64,000 nt of DNA from Sporothrix humicola (taxonomy: Eukaryota > Ascomycota > Sordariomycetes > Ophiostomatales > Ophiostomataceae), in the NCBI GenBank assembly GCA_021396245.1, contig WNYE01000006.1:62001-126000 (forward strand), in the 5' to 3' direction. This document shows positions 23,082 through 35,442 of this stretch, in pieces. The translations under genes were made by a program, and so were the position numbers. The notes under the pieces were generated by a model, which saw only the letters and a list, made by a program, of their open reading frames with translations, had not been told where the DNA came from and did no database searches. Numbering within the stretch: position 1 is the stretch's first letter; each line of letters opens with the position of its first letter.

Positions 23082-25811
23082 GATGGCGATGACAGTGATT
23101 TCGTGCTGCTGAGGGGGAGATGTATGGGAGGAGATGGCTGGATGAGGGTGAAAAAAGAAAAAAAAGGAGGTTAAAAAATCAAAAGAAAGCAGACGCGAAA
23201 AGGGGCGGAAACACGCCTATTTCACTAGGTTGTGCTCCGAACCTCCTTCCCGATTCTGCAATCGCGTGTGCCGTCCCATTTAGGCAGCCACGGACGAATT
23301 GCACGGAATCTTACGCTTTTCTTCACGGCGCACCTCCGGTAACATTGATTTTGAGTCATACATGCAGGTAGCACGTGATGGATATGCGTTTTTGCGTTAT
23401 GCTGCCGATTGATGAAGAGCCAAAGTATGAGAAGGGAAAAAAAGAAAAGAAAAAACTAAACGGCCAACGGCCATGACGTCGCCGGAACAAACAACGGAAC
23501 GGCGAGGCAGGACAATATCCGGCTCCGAAACGGCGTGTCCGTGCCTATTTTTGGATTCGCTTGAGGATGACGGGATTCCACAGACAAAGACGGCCGCTCA
23601 AACAAAGGTTTTGATGGGCTATCGTCGCAGCCTTGCGATATTGCGATACCGAATCACGGTTGCCTGTCCGGGCCGCCTAGATTCCACATCTCTGAGTGCG
23701 AGTCTCGTGCCTGTCTTTGCTGCGGACTTGCGCATATTTTTGTATATGCAACACGACGTTTCGCTGCTTCCATGGTGCTGTGCTTCCTGTGCCTTCCGTC
23801 TTTTCCGAAAAGGCCGGTGTTCCATGGCGTAGAACTCTAATCGAAAACCCACTCTTCGATGCTGGCATTCTCTTTTCCGTATTTCCACCCTCTACCACAG
23901 CGAAATTGCCTGGGCACCTTTGTCAGGATCCCTTCGGTCCCGATCATTTTCCACCCAATTTTCGTCTGTTCATTTTGCGCGTTGTCGTAGATTTTCGTCC
24001 CTTTTTCTACCTTGGCCATCCCTATCAAAATTTCAAAAAACAAGGAATAGCTCTAGTTCACACAAAAAAGGTCCAAAAAGACCTGGCAATCGAAATAAAG
24101 CAGAAGAGTGGACGATTGGCGTGCCCTGTTCCAAGGACAGCCAAGAATATCCCGAAACAAACGTTGATCTTCAAGCTAAAGTGCGCTTTAAGAGCTATCA
24201 AAGGGGACTTTAAGGGATTGTCACAACGGCGGACGCAGGACAGCCGAGACAACTAACAGCTCAGCTGCCCTGATTATCCTGAGAACCCAAAGTGACAAGT
24301 GTGAACACTGTTCCTTGCGGAGGCAAAAGTCTTCTATAATTTGGCTCCAGCAGGCGTTTTGCAAATTCTCCGTTTTTGCGATGTTAAGCACAGCTTCACC
24401 GCTAGTCCCTTTTAAGGGCTTTTGGCAGCTTCAGTGAAACCGTCTGATCAACACGTGAAAGGTCACCCAGAGGATGGCAAATGCATCTCATGAGGAAGCA
24501 GCAACCTGCTTTTACGAAATGCTGTGTAGGAGCCGGAGCAGGGGCCTGGTTCGTCGATGCGGGAAGGAACAAGCGATTTGAATCGAACAGAGGGAAAGAG
24601 ACAGAAAGGCTCACCAGGATTTACACACAGACAATTGAGAGTTTGTTGGTAGCAGTGAGCAGACCTCTATCTCGAACCCACACCCCTGTTTGCGACTAGA
24701 GAGGCCTGGACCACAGGCTGGACCAAGCTTGCACGGGATGGAGTCTCAAAAGACACCCGAAGTCGACCAACCAGAACCCACCGCAAAAATACGTGCCTTG
24801 GGGCCAAGATACTTGATACTTGGGGCCTTTGCTCGATACAAGTTCTTTGGCTTGTGTTTTGGGGCTCTTGGTTGTACCTTCCGCGTTTAGTGCGACGTCA
24901 TGCCTTTTTTGCGTCGTGCCCTGCGCCTTCCCCTGCTTCCCTGGAATTGCCTCCCTGCGCTTTCCCCTCTGGGCCGTTTTTCGTCTTTATTTTTTTTGTG
25001 GCCTGGCGCTCTTGCCCTTTACCGCCTCCCTTGGCTACTGTTTTGCTGTGTGCTGTCCTCAACATGTGCGCTGCTTCTTGTTCGACCTTTGTTTCACCGA
25101 CTCGACGACTCGCATCCAACAGTCGTTGCTTCCCTCGGATTTCTTGTAGTCTTTGTCCCTTTGCCCCTTCCTGACCCTGCTTCACGTCTTTCTTTCTTCC
25201 TCCTCGACTCCTCACTCTTTCCTCGACTGCATCGCATCGCACCTTCTTCATCTGCTCAAAAGCCCCTCAGTCCACTCTCGAAAACCTCCCCACTCCCGAT
25301 TGCCCTATGGTCGTCACAATCGCTACCAAGGCGGGGGGAAAGAACGACTGGAAGCCAAAACGCTAAAGCCGCACGCCAGAAAGCCAGCATATCCACAACA
25401 CCAACCCGCAAACATTGTACGAATCCACATCGCAAGCCCCCAAGCCAAGGGACAGCTTGCCCACGCCATATTACCACCTTTCCTCCCCCAAACCCCTCCT
25501 CTCTCTTTGACCAGTTCTCTCGACTCTCCGGACTCTCCAACTCGCCGTCTGGCTGCTGACCTCTCGGAGAACTTTGCAAAGACCTACGCCCGGTCGATAT
25601 TGCCACAGCTTGACGACGCCTTGCTTCGCCCGCTCGGAACGGACGAGCCTCGCCTTCGGACAGTTGAAAGCTCCAGCCATTGAGGCGCTGTCGTCATTGT
25701 CACATATCTTTTTGCTCTCGTCTGCAACCCCTGCTCCTGTCAGCTGTGTCCCCTCTACCTTTACTTTAAAGACTCCTCGTGCGGCCTCGACAGCACGCTG
25801 TGCCCGTCGCC
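23082..25811. other. Divergent promoter region, methyltransferase and Osh genes
   Basis: The right part (about 24900-25811) is strongly CT-rich and is probably promoter and leader of the oxysterol-binding protein gene. No ATG occurs from 25310 to the start codon at 25812. A TGAGTCA heptamer, the core Gcn4/CPC1 site, lies at 23352-23358. Low-complexity open frames at 24900-25683 are read as artefacts of CT-rich sequence. Confidence 0.5.
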
Positions 25812-28800
25812 ATGTCGGAAGCCGGTGACAGGTGAGCTTTTTCTTGTGTTACATTTCCATTCTGCTGCACCTTAATCCGTACCTTGATCATATCTGGGCA
25901 CTTCTGGGCCTATCTTGTGTCACCTACCTTTGATCTCTCCTCCTCCTCTCTCCTCCTCTTTTTTCCCCCCGAAATGCTGGCTCCCGTGCTCAATAGGGCA
26001 CCTCCTCTTGCTCCCCGGGAATCTCCGCTAACTTCATACCCTTTTCCTCCCCGCAGCACTCACAAGCGTACAAAGAGCGCCGCCCTCTCGATTCTCCGGC
26101 GGAAAGACCGCAGCGCCGCAGCTAGCACTACCAGCGGCGCCGGCACTGGTGACGAGGATGCCGTCTCCGAGGACGGCTCTGTGAACGCGCCTCTCTCCCA
26201 CTCCAACTCCGGCCGCGATCTGCCGACAATGGCCTATCAGCAGCAAAGCCAGTCTACTACCTCGACCCCGGTCCCTGTCAAGGGCCATGTCTCCCGCGTC
26301 TCGGGCACCGGTGCTTCGCTGACCGGCCGGAGCCCCTCCTCCCTCTACGGCGCATCTCCTGCACGAGCGGGAGCTTCCAGCAACCCGGCTATCGTGTCAT
26401 CTTCTCCCTCGGCTACCCTCGAACAGTCTGTCCGCAAGTTCCGCATTGTCGAAGCCCTCCGTAGTGGCGACACCGCCTACATCACCAAGGCCATCCGCGA
26501 GACATCCGAGGGCGGTGCGCGTGCGAGCATATCCTCTTTTGCGACAGCGTCGGCTGCTGGTGCGGCGGCTTCTGGTGGCCTCGATGATACAACTGTACTG
26601 CACCTGGCCATTCAGTGCGCCGAGTTCGCTGTTGTCGAGTACGTCCTGTCCGACGGTGCAGGTCTTATCGACATCAACGCCCGCGACAAGGACGGCAACA
26701 CCGCCCTACACCTCGCAGCCGCCCAGGGCCGCACTCAGGTCGTGCGCCTCCTGCTCGAGCAAAAGGAGATCAACGACTCTCTGCCCAATAGTCAGGGCCG
26801 CCTGCCCCTCGACCTCGCCCGCAACCCCGAGATCTTCCAGCTGCTGCAGCTCTCCCGCTCGCTCTTTACCGAACGCAAGATCAACGAGATCCAGGACCTG
26901 ATCGCCCGCAGCGAGTACAAAACCCTTGCCCAGGTCCTCGAAGAACCCCGTCTCAAGACCGTCCTCGACATCAACAGCACCGAGTTCGCCTCCGATCCCG
27001 TCACCATCCAGGCTGGCGGCACCCTGCTGCACGAAGCCGCCCGCCGCAAGAACTCCCAGCTCATCCAGGTCCTGCTGCTGCACGGTGCCGACCCCTTCCG
27101 CCGCGACCGCAAGGGCAAGCTGCCCCAGGATGTCACCAAGGACGATGTGACACGCGCCATGCTTAAGAAGTCGCCCGCCGCTGTGGCTGCTCAGCGTGGT
27201 ATCCAAGAAAAGGCCGTGCTCGGCGCTGCTGCACAGGGTGGTCTTGGCTATGGCAGCGGTATGGGTGGCGGTTCCTCGAGCTCGGCTCTTGGAGGTAGTG
27301 CCGCAGGTGGTGCTGGCGCTGGCAGTGGCAGTGTCGCTGGTAGCGCATCAGGCAGCCTCGGTGCTGGTGGCCCGCCTGACCCGCTTGCCGGCCGTGAAGC
27401 CCGTGAGATGAAGGGCTACCTGAAGAAGTGGACAAATTACCGTAAGGGCTACCAGCTTCGTTGGTTTGTGCTCGAGGACGGCGTTCTTAGTTATTACAAG
27501 CACCAGGACGACGCCGGCTCCGCCTGCCGTGGTGCCATCAACATGCGCATTGCCCGCCTGAACATGAGCGCCGACGAGAAGACCAAATTTGAGATTATTG
27601 GCAAGTCGTCCGTCAAGTACACTCTCAAGGCCAACCACGAGGTCGAGGCCAAGCGCTGGTTCTGGGCCCTCAACAACTCCATCCAGTGGACCAAGGACCA
27701 GGCCAAGGAGGAGGAGCGCCAGCGTGCACGCAGTGCGGAGCTGCTCCGCCAGGCCAAGGCCGACCACACTCTGCAGCCGCAGGTCTCACACCAGTCACAC
27801 CTTTCTCTCTCTCAGACGGCATCGATCAACAACGACGGCGAGAGCGTTAGTGCCAGTGCTGCTGGCGGTGCCGGTATCCACGGTGACTCCGGCCGCCGCA
27901 ACAGCACACAACTCTCCCGGATCCAGTCTGCAGCACAGCGCTCGGTATCTCACAAGGCGGCCATGGTCACAGCTGGTGGTGTCGGTGCTAGTACCGCCGG
28001 CAGCATCGACGATGACACAGGCACAGGGCTGGGCGCCAACGAATATGCCGATGCGATGGAAGGCAAGGGCCGTGGTGCTCATTACGACAATGGTGACGAA
28101 AACGATGACATGGGTGAGGATGACGACCTTGACAACTCGAGCGGCCGCGACCGTGACGCACCATCTGCTACACGCGACGCCCTTAATATCACCGCGCAGT
28201 CTGCCCGTCTCCAACTCGAGTCTATGTCGCAGGTTAACCAGGCTCTTATTGCCGAAGCAACACGCAACCCAGCACTTACTCTGAGCGACACCAAGACGAC
28301 CGCTGCGCTCTCGACATACGACGCCGCCATACGCTCGCTGACGGGCCTCATTGGCGACTTGATGCGCATATCGCGTGATCGTGACGCTTTTTGGCAGTAC
28401 CGCCTGGACCGCGAGGTCGAGATGCGCCGGATGTGGGAGGAGAGCATGGCCCAGGTGGCGCGGGAGCAGGAGGCCCTCGAGGCACGCGTTGGCGAGGCCG
28501 AGGAGAAGAAGAAGACGGCCAAGCGGATACTTAAGGAGGTTATTAACAACGGTATGCTTGACGACCAGCCGACCAGCAGCGCTGCCTCGCCTCATCTGGG
28601 CTCCAGCGGTATTCTTGGCGGTGCCGCTGCTGCTGCTGCCGTTGCGGCTGCCGGTGGTGCGGTGGTTGCCGAAAGAACCGTCACCGAAACTCAAGAAGAC
28701 CTCATTGTTCCCAGCAGCACCGGCCCCAAGTCACCATCCATCTACACGACAAACACATCAAGACGACAGACCGTGCTGGACCAGGTTGCTGCTGCAGGTC

Positions 28801-30430
28801 TTTCTGATTCGGACGACGACGACGACGACGAGTTCTTTGACGCTGTCGATGCCGGCGAGGTTGTTGTCGAGTCAAGATTGCCCTCCGAGACCAACGCGAC
28901 AACACTAAGCAGCACCTCGAAAGAAAAGGAAGCCGAGGGCGAGTCCGACAAAGGCAAAGCAGCCGAAAAGGACGCGGCCTCTGTTGACGCCGGTAACGGT
29001 GGTGAGATCGTGGTGTCGTCTGGCATCGATATCAGCAAATCCTTCAAGGGCTACGAGAACGGTATTCGGTCACGGCTCAAGATTGATGCTGACAACCGGC
29101 CAAAGCTGTCACTATGGGTGAGTTTCACCTTCTATACCCCTTCTTATTGACCCCAATTTGATTGTTTACTAACCCCCAACAGAGTATTTTGAAATCCATG
29201 GTGGGCAAGGACATGACCAAGATGACACTGCCCGTCACATTTAACGAGCCGACGTCACTGCTGTACCGCTGCGGCGAGGACATGGAATACGTCGACCTGC
29301 TGGACCGTGCTGTTGAGCGCTCCGACTCGATTGAGCGTCTCATCTACGTGTCTGCTTTCGCGGCCAGTGAGTACGCATCGACGATTGGGCGTGTCGCCAA
29401 GCCCTTTAACCCTCTGCTCGGTGAGACGTTCGAGTACGTGCGGCCCGACAAAAACTACCGCTTCTTCATTGAGCAAGTTAGCCACCACCCGCCCGTCGGC
29501 GCCGCGTTTGCCGAGTCACCACACTGGACCTACTACGGCGAATCGGCGGTCAAGTCGAAGTTCTACGGCAAGTCGTTTGATATCAACCCGCTGGGCACGT
29601 GGTTCTTGAAGCTGCGGCCAAAGCACGGCGGCAAGGAGGACTTTTACACGTGGAAGAAGGTGACGTCGTCGGTCATTGGCATCATCACGGGCAACCCGAC
29701 GGTCGACAACTACGGTGTGATGGAGATCAAGAACTGGACGACGGGCGAGATCTCGTACGTTGACTTTAAGCCTCGTGGCTGGACGGCCGCATCAGCTTAT
29801 GTCATTTCGGGCAAGATTGTCGACGCCACGGGCCGCGTGCGCGTTTCGCTGGGCGGCCGCTGGAACTCCAAGATGTACGCGCGCATGACGCCCGGCTACC
29901 AGACGACGGTGACGGAGCCGAGCAAGGGCGGCTCGTCGGGCGGCGACGTGACGAGCGACATTGATGCGGCGACGGGCCAGATGCGGGTGCATAGCAGCGG
30001 GCCGATGGTGGACCAGAACCGCGTGTTTTTGATCTGGCAGGCCAACGAGCGGCCCAAGGGCATCCCGTTCAACCTGACGCCGTTTGTGCTCACGTTCAAC
30101 GACATCAACGACCAGCTGCGGCCGTGGATTGCGCCGACGGACTCGCGCCTGCGGCCCGACCAGCGCGCTATGGAAGAGGGCAACTACGACTTTGCGGCGA
30201 CCGAAAAGAACCGGCTGGAGAACGAGCAGCGATCCCGCCGCCGCGACCGCGAGACGCTGGGCGAGGAGTTTGTGCCGGCGTGGTTTGAAAAGGCCAAGTG
30301 CCCGATCACGGGCGAGACGTACTGGCAGTTCAACGGCAAGTACTGGGACATGCGCGACCGGGCGGGCCAGGGCGACCGGAGTGTGTGGGACAAGCTGGAG
30401 CCCATCTTTGTGGACCAGACGGAGCAGTAG
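25812..30430 (+). CDS. Oxysterol-binding protein with ankyrin, PH, FFAT and ORD (Osh1/Osh2 type)
   Basis: This is a sterol/phosphoinositide transfer protein of membrane contact sites. Three exons (25812-25831, 26057-29117, 29183-30430) join to 1442 aa. Exon 1 is only 20 nt and codes MSEAGD plus part of Ser; the 225-nt intron 1 and 65-nt intron 2 have GTGAG donors and CAG acceptors. Domains in order: ankyrin repeats (about 130-375, with NARDKDGNTALHLAA), PH (about 455-550, KGYLKKWTNYRKGYQLRWF), an acidic run leading into the FFAT motif EFFDAVDA (from Glu932), which binds VAP proteins of the ER, and the ORD (about 1028-1442) with the family signature EQVSHHPP at about 1124. Order and composition match yeast Osh1 and Osh2. 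Gly/Ala/Ser-rich linkers flank the PH domain. An in-frame ATG at 25974 inside intron 1 could give an alternative N-terminus if transcription began later. Confidence 0.96.
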
Positions 30431-32134
30431 ATGTTTGTGGTGGATGGACAGTGTGATGGTGATTGCATTTACAAAGCCATGATGTTGCTGGTGCATTGTT
30501 ATTCTATCTCGATTACTTTTTTTTTGTTTACACACTGACAACCCATTTTCACGTTCTCACTTGACCTGTTTCGACACCTCTCGTTTTATTTTTCTTCCTT
30601 TACTTTTTATCTTTCCTTGTGTTTCTTTCTTGTACCATAACGGCTAGAGGAGTACAGAAGACAAAAAACAGCATACATACATTATACAGCATTATCAGTA
30701 TTATAAACGAGGCCTTGCAAATCTGCTCATTTTGTCATTGAAGAAATGGTCGTGTGATGTTTCAGTAGTATCATGGATTTATGGAGGCATGCCGAAAGCC
30801 GTGGCATCTCTCGGCATACAGGCCAATGAGATATGAGATCTTACATGAGACGAAAGTGGTATTTCAGGGAGATTTTAGATACTGAGCTTTGATTCCATAA
30901 TCCTACTTGGGTTACAATATTGTGTATTCTTTGATATTTTAAAAGAATTTGTGAAAGTAAATAATCAATATCATACTCTCCAAGACCAATGAGCGTGGTT
31001 GCATTAGTTTTTATTATCCCATTTGTTTTGCCCTACAGCCTTGTCAATAATCTCCTTGTAAATCTCCTTGTGTAGAGAATGTCGTCACAGGTGAACAGTC
31101 GTAGCATTAATATCTGCCAAATTGCAGGTGTTGGTGTCGGCTCTAGCGGTGCCGAGGTTAGTGGAGACTTGGCTTTGTTGGGCCTGGCAGGCGTGTTGAC
31201 TGCTGGGATTGCCTGGGATTGGTGTTCGTTATGCTTCCATCGCTTCCATTCAGTGGAAGAGTGGTATTCGCTTGGGACGTTTGGGTGGGTGTTTGCCGTC
31301 TTGGTCGCTAAATTTGACCGAAAGACGCGGCAGGCACGCCCCATAATTAAACGAGTAAACTAAAGGCCCTTACAGTACATTATAAACTGATAATTATCAT
31401 TCGACGGAGAATCAACGACGAGTCAACGGCTACCCAAAAAAGTATCAAGGCAGATGTCAGAATGCCAGAAGGCGACAAGAACACCAAAACAGGCCAAGTT
31501 TGCGAAACAGTTTCTCCGTATCCAAGAGCCATACCGTCGGGCCATTGGAAAAAGAGTTAAAAGGGCTGATGGCACCTGTCTATTTATCCTGTCGTTTCTA
31601 GCAGTTCACTTTGACACTTGACGTGGTTCCCAGCATCTTCACGTGACGGACACGGCGAATTACAGTAGAATACAGTATTGCCGTCTTAGTTCAACGGCCT
31701 TTCATCGCACTGAATCGCACCTTCTCCTTTCTAGCGAAGCCGAACGTGAAAGTGAGTTCCTTCTGTCCTGTCACCTGTTTGCCATCGCCCTTTCCTCCCT
31801 TTTGTCAACAGTCATTGAGTGCACCTGCCCACTCTCAATTCCCCGTTTGGGCAATCCTTCCCCTTTTTTATGATTTGTACTTTCCCGGTGTAGATTGTCT
31901 AGCACGACACAGTGACGCGGTCGCGCCTGCCCCTTGGATACCTCGGCCCTGGCACACCATACACTACTCAGGATTTGGCATTCGGCGCCGGCCCCAATTA
32001 TTAACCTTTTTGTTTAATATATCTAGTATTTAGTAGCTTGGGACGGTCCCTTTAAAGTCGACTGCTGTCGCATTTTCTTTTTCGTCTACCACCACACCTT
32101 TTTCTTATCCGTCTCACACTCTTCCGTCTCACAC
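30431..32134. other. Spacer between the Osh gene and the TesB-type gene
   Basis: The left part is an AT-rich 3' flank. The right part should hold the thioesterase promoter, with a TCACGTGA palindrome at 31639-31646 and TATA-like sequence near 32014. The 94-codon frame at 31079-31363 begins with ATG but shows no family feature and overlaps an equally long antisense frame. Confidence 0.45.
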
Positions 32135-33387
32135 ATGCCCTCCACAATGCCGTTGCCGCATCCTACCATCTTACGGCCACCGCCGCCAAATCCGGCGCTG
32201 TCGCCGCTCGAAAACGATCTCGACATTACCGCACTTGGCGTTTTGGGCGAGGTGAGTTCTCGTCGTTTTACGAATTCAGCTGTCAATCGTCGCTAACCTT
32301 TCAGGACATCTTTACAAATACACGCCCGCCGTGGCACCCGCCAGGCGCGCGCGGCATCTATGGCGGCTCCGTTGTCGGCATGTGTCTGGCGGCGGGCCAC
32401 CGCACGGTTTCGCCCGAGTTTGCGCTGCACAGCTGCCACTGCTACTTTCTGCTCGCCGGTAATGCCGACGTGCCGATTCTGTTCCACGTCGAGAGAGTGC
32501 GCGACGGCCGGTCGTTTGCGACGCGCACAGTGCAGGCACGGCAGCGCGGGCGGTGCATTTTCACAGTGACGATGTCGTTTACGATCCTGCCGACGTCCAC
32601 CTCCTCGACAACAAAGGCAGCCGCAGTGACATCCGCCCTCACGACACCCGCCCGCAGTCTACCTTCACCGCCCGGCGTTTACGGCATCGGCCACGCAGCC
32701 GTGATGCCCGACGTCTACCCGCCGATCCCGCCGCCCGGCTACGAAGACCGCGACGCCACGGACAGCGTGTACATGCGCCTGGCGCGGGCGTTTGGCAGCA
32801 ACGACACGACGCCGCAGCCGATCCTGTCGGGACCCATGATCATCACCGGTTCGGACGACGCGCCGCACCTCAAGCAGACGATGCACTGGGTGCGTGTGCG
32901 CGGCAAGATCTCGGCCGAGGGCGGGCGGGCGGCGCACCTGAACGCGCTGAGCTACGTCACGGACAACTACTTTATCGGCACCATCACGCGCATCCACCGC
33001 CTGTGGCGCTTCCCCTTTACCGTCGCCAGTTTGTTAGGGCACGGCGGCGACGACACGTTTGCCGACAACCCGGAGCAGGTGCAGGCGGTGCGCGACCTGG
33101 TGGCGTTTGAGACGGGCGGCGACACGCTCGAGTCGTTCCTGGGGCAGCCCGAGGTGGGCATGGTGGTCAGCCTGGACCACACAATCTACTTCCACGAGCC
33201 GGACCGTGTGCGGGCGGACGAGTGGATGCTGGCGGTGATGGACAGCCCGTGGGCGGGCGAGGGCCGCGGCGTGGTGACGCAGCGCATCTTTGGCACGGAC
33301 GGCACGCTGCTGGTGACGTGCATCCAGGAGGGCATTATGCGGTTAAAGGACGACGGCGCCAAGAAGGCGGCCAAGGCGAGGATATGA
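32135..33387 (+). CDS. Acyl-CoA thioesterase II, double hotdog (TesB family)
   Basis: The enzyme should hydrolyse fatty acyl-CoA to free acid and CoA. Two exons (32135-32251, 32305-33387) encode 399 aa; the 53-nt intron has GTGAGT, a CTAAC branch site and CAG. The exon 1 frame (LGVLGE) joins to DIFTNTRP PWHPPGARGIYGGSVVG, which is the conserved start of the first hotdog fold. The second hotdog covers about residues 275-385, with LNALSYVTDNYF and the catalytic-type aspartate in SLDHTIYFHEP. A proline-rich stretch lies between the folds. The C-terminus is AKARI, not a canonical PTS1, so a peroxisomal location is not supported by the tail. A second ATG (codon 5) is in frame and could be used. 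A different hotdog protein follows 777 bp downstream on the same strand. Confidence 0.93.
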
Positions 33388-34164
33388 TGGGTGAGCGCTG
33401 TTGTCATTTCTGTGTCTCTGGCGATCATTATTGTATTACAATCTAGAAGTGCGTTTTCATAGAAGGGTGTTGTTTGCTTCATCTTCATTTTTATGGTCTT
33501 ATTCAGACTCGGATTCAGATCTAGTTTCATTTCTTTCGTTTGTTTGTATAGATTTACCTCTAATAAGAAACATATTTCCAATACCATCAGACACCCACAC
33601 ACCCCAGAAACATAAATCTCACGTCTCGGTTCTGGCCAATTTGTTGAAGAAAAAGAAGGATGAGATCGCCAATGTAACACTGTGGCGGCTGACAGGTACA
33701 AAGAGCCCCAAGGGAACAACGGTTAAAGAATATTGGTCACACGGCACAAGGACTGTACATTCAGATGAAAATAATCGCCAATTCTCACCTGTCACAAAAC
33801 GCCATCAAAGTAAACATCGAACGGCTTCAGTAAGGCAAGAATACTGCCGGCACTCGAATGCAGCTTACTGCTACGGCTTCCGCTGTGGGTACCTGAGTTG
33901 TCGTGGGTAAGGCCTAGAGTACAGTGAGGGAAAGAACCCCCTGGCGGACTGACACGTGATAGAGCCGATAAGCTATTACCGATAACGCTGATCGCTTGTC
34001 AAGCCAAAATCGGCCGAAAGCCGCTTGTACCTTTTTCACCCCAACGAACGTCACTTTGTTTAGCCGCGTTTTTTGACTCCATCCTCTGCCATTGGAAAAC
34101 ACCGAGGCACGTCAACGTCGAGCACCATCGTCAACATCACGACATCAACATCACAGACCCGACA
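33388..34164. other. Spacer between the two thioesterase genes
   Basis: This holds the 3' end of the TesB-type gene and the promoter of the next one. No ORF with family features is present. Confidence 0.5.
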
Positions 34165-35442
34165 ATGGTCCTGCGGATACCAGCCATGGCGGCCCACGTG
34201 GCCTCGCCAATGGCAAAAGCAAGATGCGCATTTGCCTCGAAGAGCTCCCTTTCTGCGACACCTAGCCGGCCTATCATTGCACACAGCCGCCTCTACTCGA
34301 GCCTTCCTCCGTACGGCCAGCAGCCGCCGCCGCCGCCGCCGCAGTCCTCACAACAGCCCCTCCCTCAATACTTTCCTCCACAAGGCCAGCAAACACAACA
34401 GCAGCAATACCAGCAGTACCAGCAGTACCAACAATACCAGACCCCGCCGCCGCCGCCTAAAAAGTCACGATGGCTCAGGCCGTCCAACTACGTCTTCTTC
34501 CTTTTGGGGTTTATTCCCAGCGTCCTTGTCACCGCCTACGTCCACCTTCCCAGCAGCAAGCCGGACCCCGCCGGCATTCGCGGGTCCACGTTCGAGGCCG
34601 AGGCCAAGGAAGAGCTGGCGCGCCTGGCCGAAGAGCAGGTGCCGATGCTGAAAGCGCTGGAGAACGACCCATCCTGGCAGGAGTGGGATCTGGGCCAGCG
34701 GTGGCAGAGCATTGACGCGGCCGAGGCGGCGGCCGAGAAGAACAAGGGCAAGCAGGATCTCGAGGGCGGCGAGGTTGTGGACGTTGCCGACGTCTCGGCC
34801 GACGTGATGTCAAAGTCTGCGTCTTCTGCGTCGGCGTCGTCTCTGCCGCGGCGGATATCTCTGTCCAACAAGAATGGCCACGACAGCGACAGAGACAGAG
34901 ACAGCAAGACAAACGCAGCCCCCCCGCAAGTCGTGCCCCCCGTCAAGCCCCCGACAAACCAGCGCACCCGCCTGACCACCGGCGCCATGGGCGGCGTCAA
35001 CGGCATGGGCGGCTACCACCGCATCTTCCACAACCCCGAGACCGGCCAGGTCATCAGCATCCTCTACCTCGGCAAGCGCCTCGCCGGCTGGCCCGCCATC
35101 GTCCACGGCGGCGCCTCGGCCACCATTCTCGACGAGGCCCTCGGCCGCTGCGCCATCCTGTCCTTCCCCGCCCGCACCGGCGTCACCGCCCGCCTCGAGC
35201 TGCAGTACCTGGCGCCCGTCAACGTCCGCGGCTTCTACGTCGTCAAGTGCACGCCCATCATCCCCGACGACTACTCCTACAACAAGGACGGCAGCGTCGT
35301 CGACAAGAACGGCAAGGAGCTGCGCAAGGTCTGGTGCGAGGCCCTGCTGGAAAAGGCCGACGGCAAGCGCTGCGTCGAGGCCCGCGGCCTGTTTGTCGTC
35401 CCGAAAAGGTACAACCTGGCCAAGGTGCAGGACAAGTTTTAG
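34165..35442 (+). CDS. Membrane-anchored hotdog thioesterase-family protein, probably mitochondrial
   Basis: A single exon of 425 aa. The first about 45 residues are rich in Arg, Ser and Ala with no acidic residue, as in a mitochondrial presequence. A P/Q-rich stretch with QQY repeats follows (about 50-95), then one hydrophobic segment (about 107-126, starting NYVFFLLGF) that should anchor the protein. A charged, probably helical and disordered linker runs to about residue 270. The C-terminal about 140 residues are a PaaI/4HBT-type hotdog with the motif IVHGGASATILDEALG and LELQYLAPV. This fits fungal mitochondrial thioesterases related to yeast Fmp10 or human THEM4; the acyl substrate is unknown. 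Its fold is shared with the upstream TesB-type gene but the subfamily is different. Confidence 0.88.
   Translation: MVLRIPAMAAHVASPMAKARCAFASKSSLSATPSRPIIAHSRLYSSLPPYGQQPPPPPPQSSQQPLPQYFPPQGQQTQQQQYQQYQQYQQYQTPPPPPKKSRWLRPSNYVFFLLGFIPSVLVTAYVHLPSSKPDPAGIRGSTFEAEAKEELARLAEEQVPMLKALENDPSWQEWDLGQRWQSIDAAEAAAEKNKGKQDLEGGEVVDVADVSADVMSKSASSASASSLPRRISLSNKNGHDSDRDRDSKTNAAPPQVVPPVKPPTNQRTRLTTGAMGGVNGMGGYHRIFHNPETGQVISILYLGKRLAGWPAIVHGGASATILDEALGRCAILSFPARTGVTARLELQYLAPVNVRGFYVVKCTPIIPDDYSYNKDGSVVDKNGKELRKVWCEALLEKADGKRCVEARGLFVVPKRYNLAKVQDKF

Noticed and set aside
24560..24600. tRNA-like B-box (GTTCGATTC on the minus strand)
   Set aside because: The flanking bases do not form a T-arm or acceptor stem, and no A-box lies at the right distance.
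24900..25683. Overlapping 219- and 176-codon frames before the Osh-type gene
   Set aside because: They derive from CT-rich leader sequence (L/P/S/F-rich), overlap each other, and have no family features.
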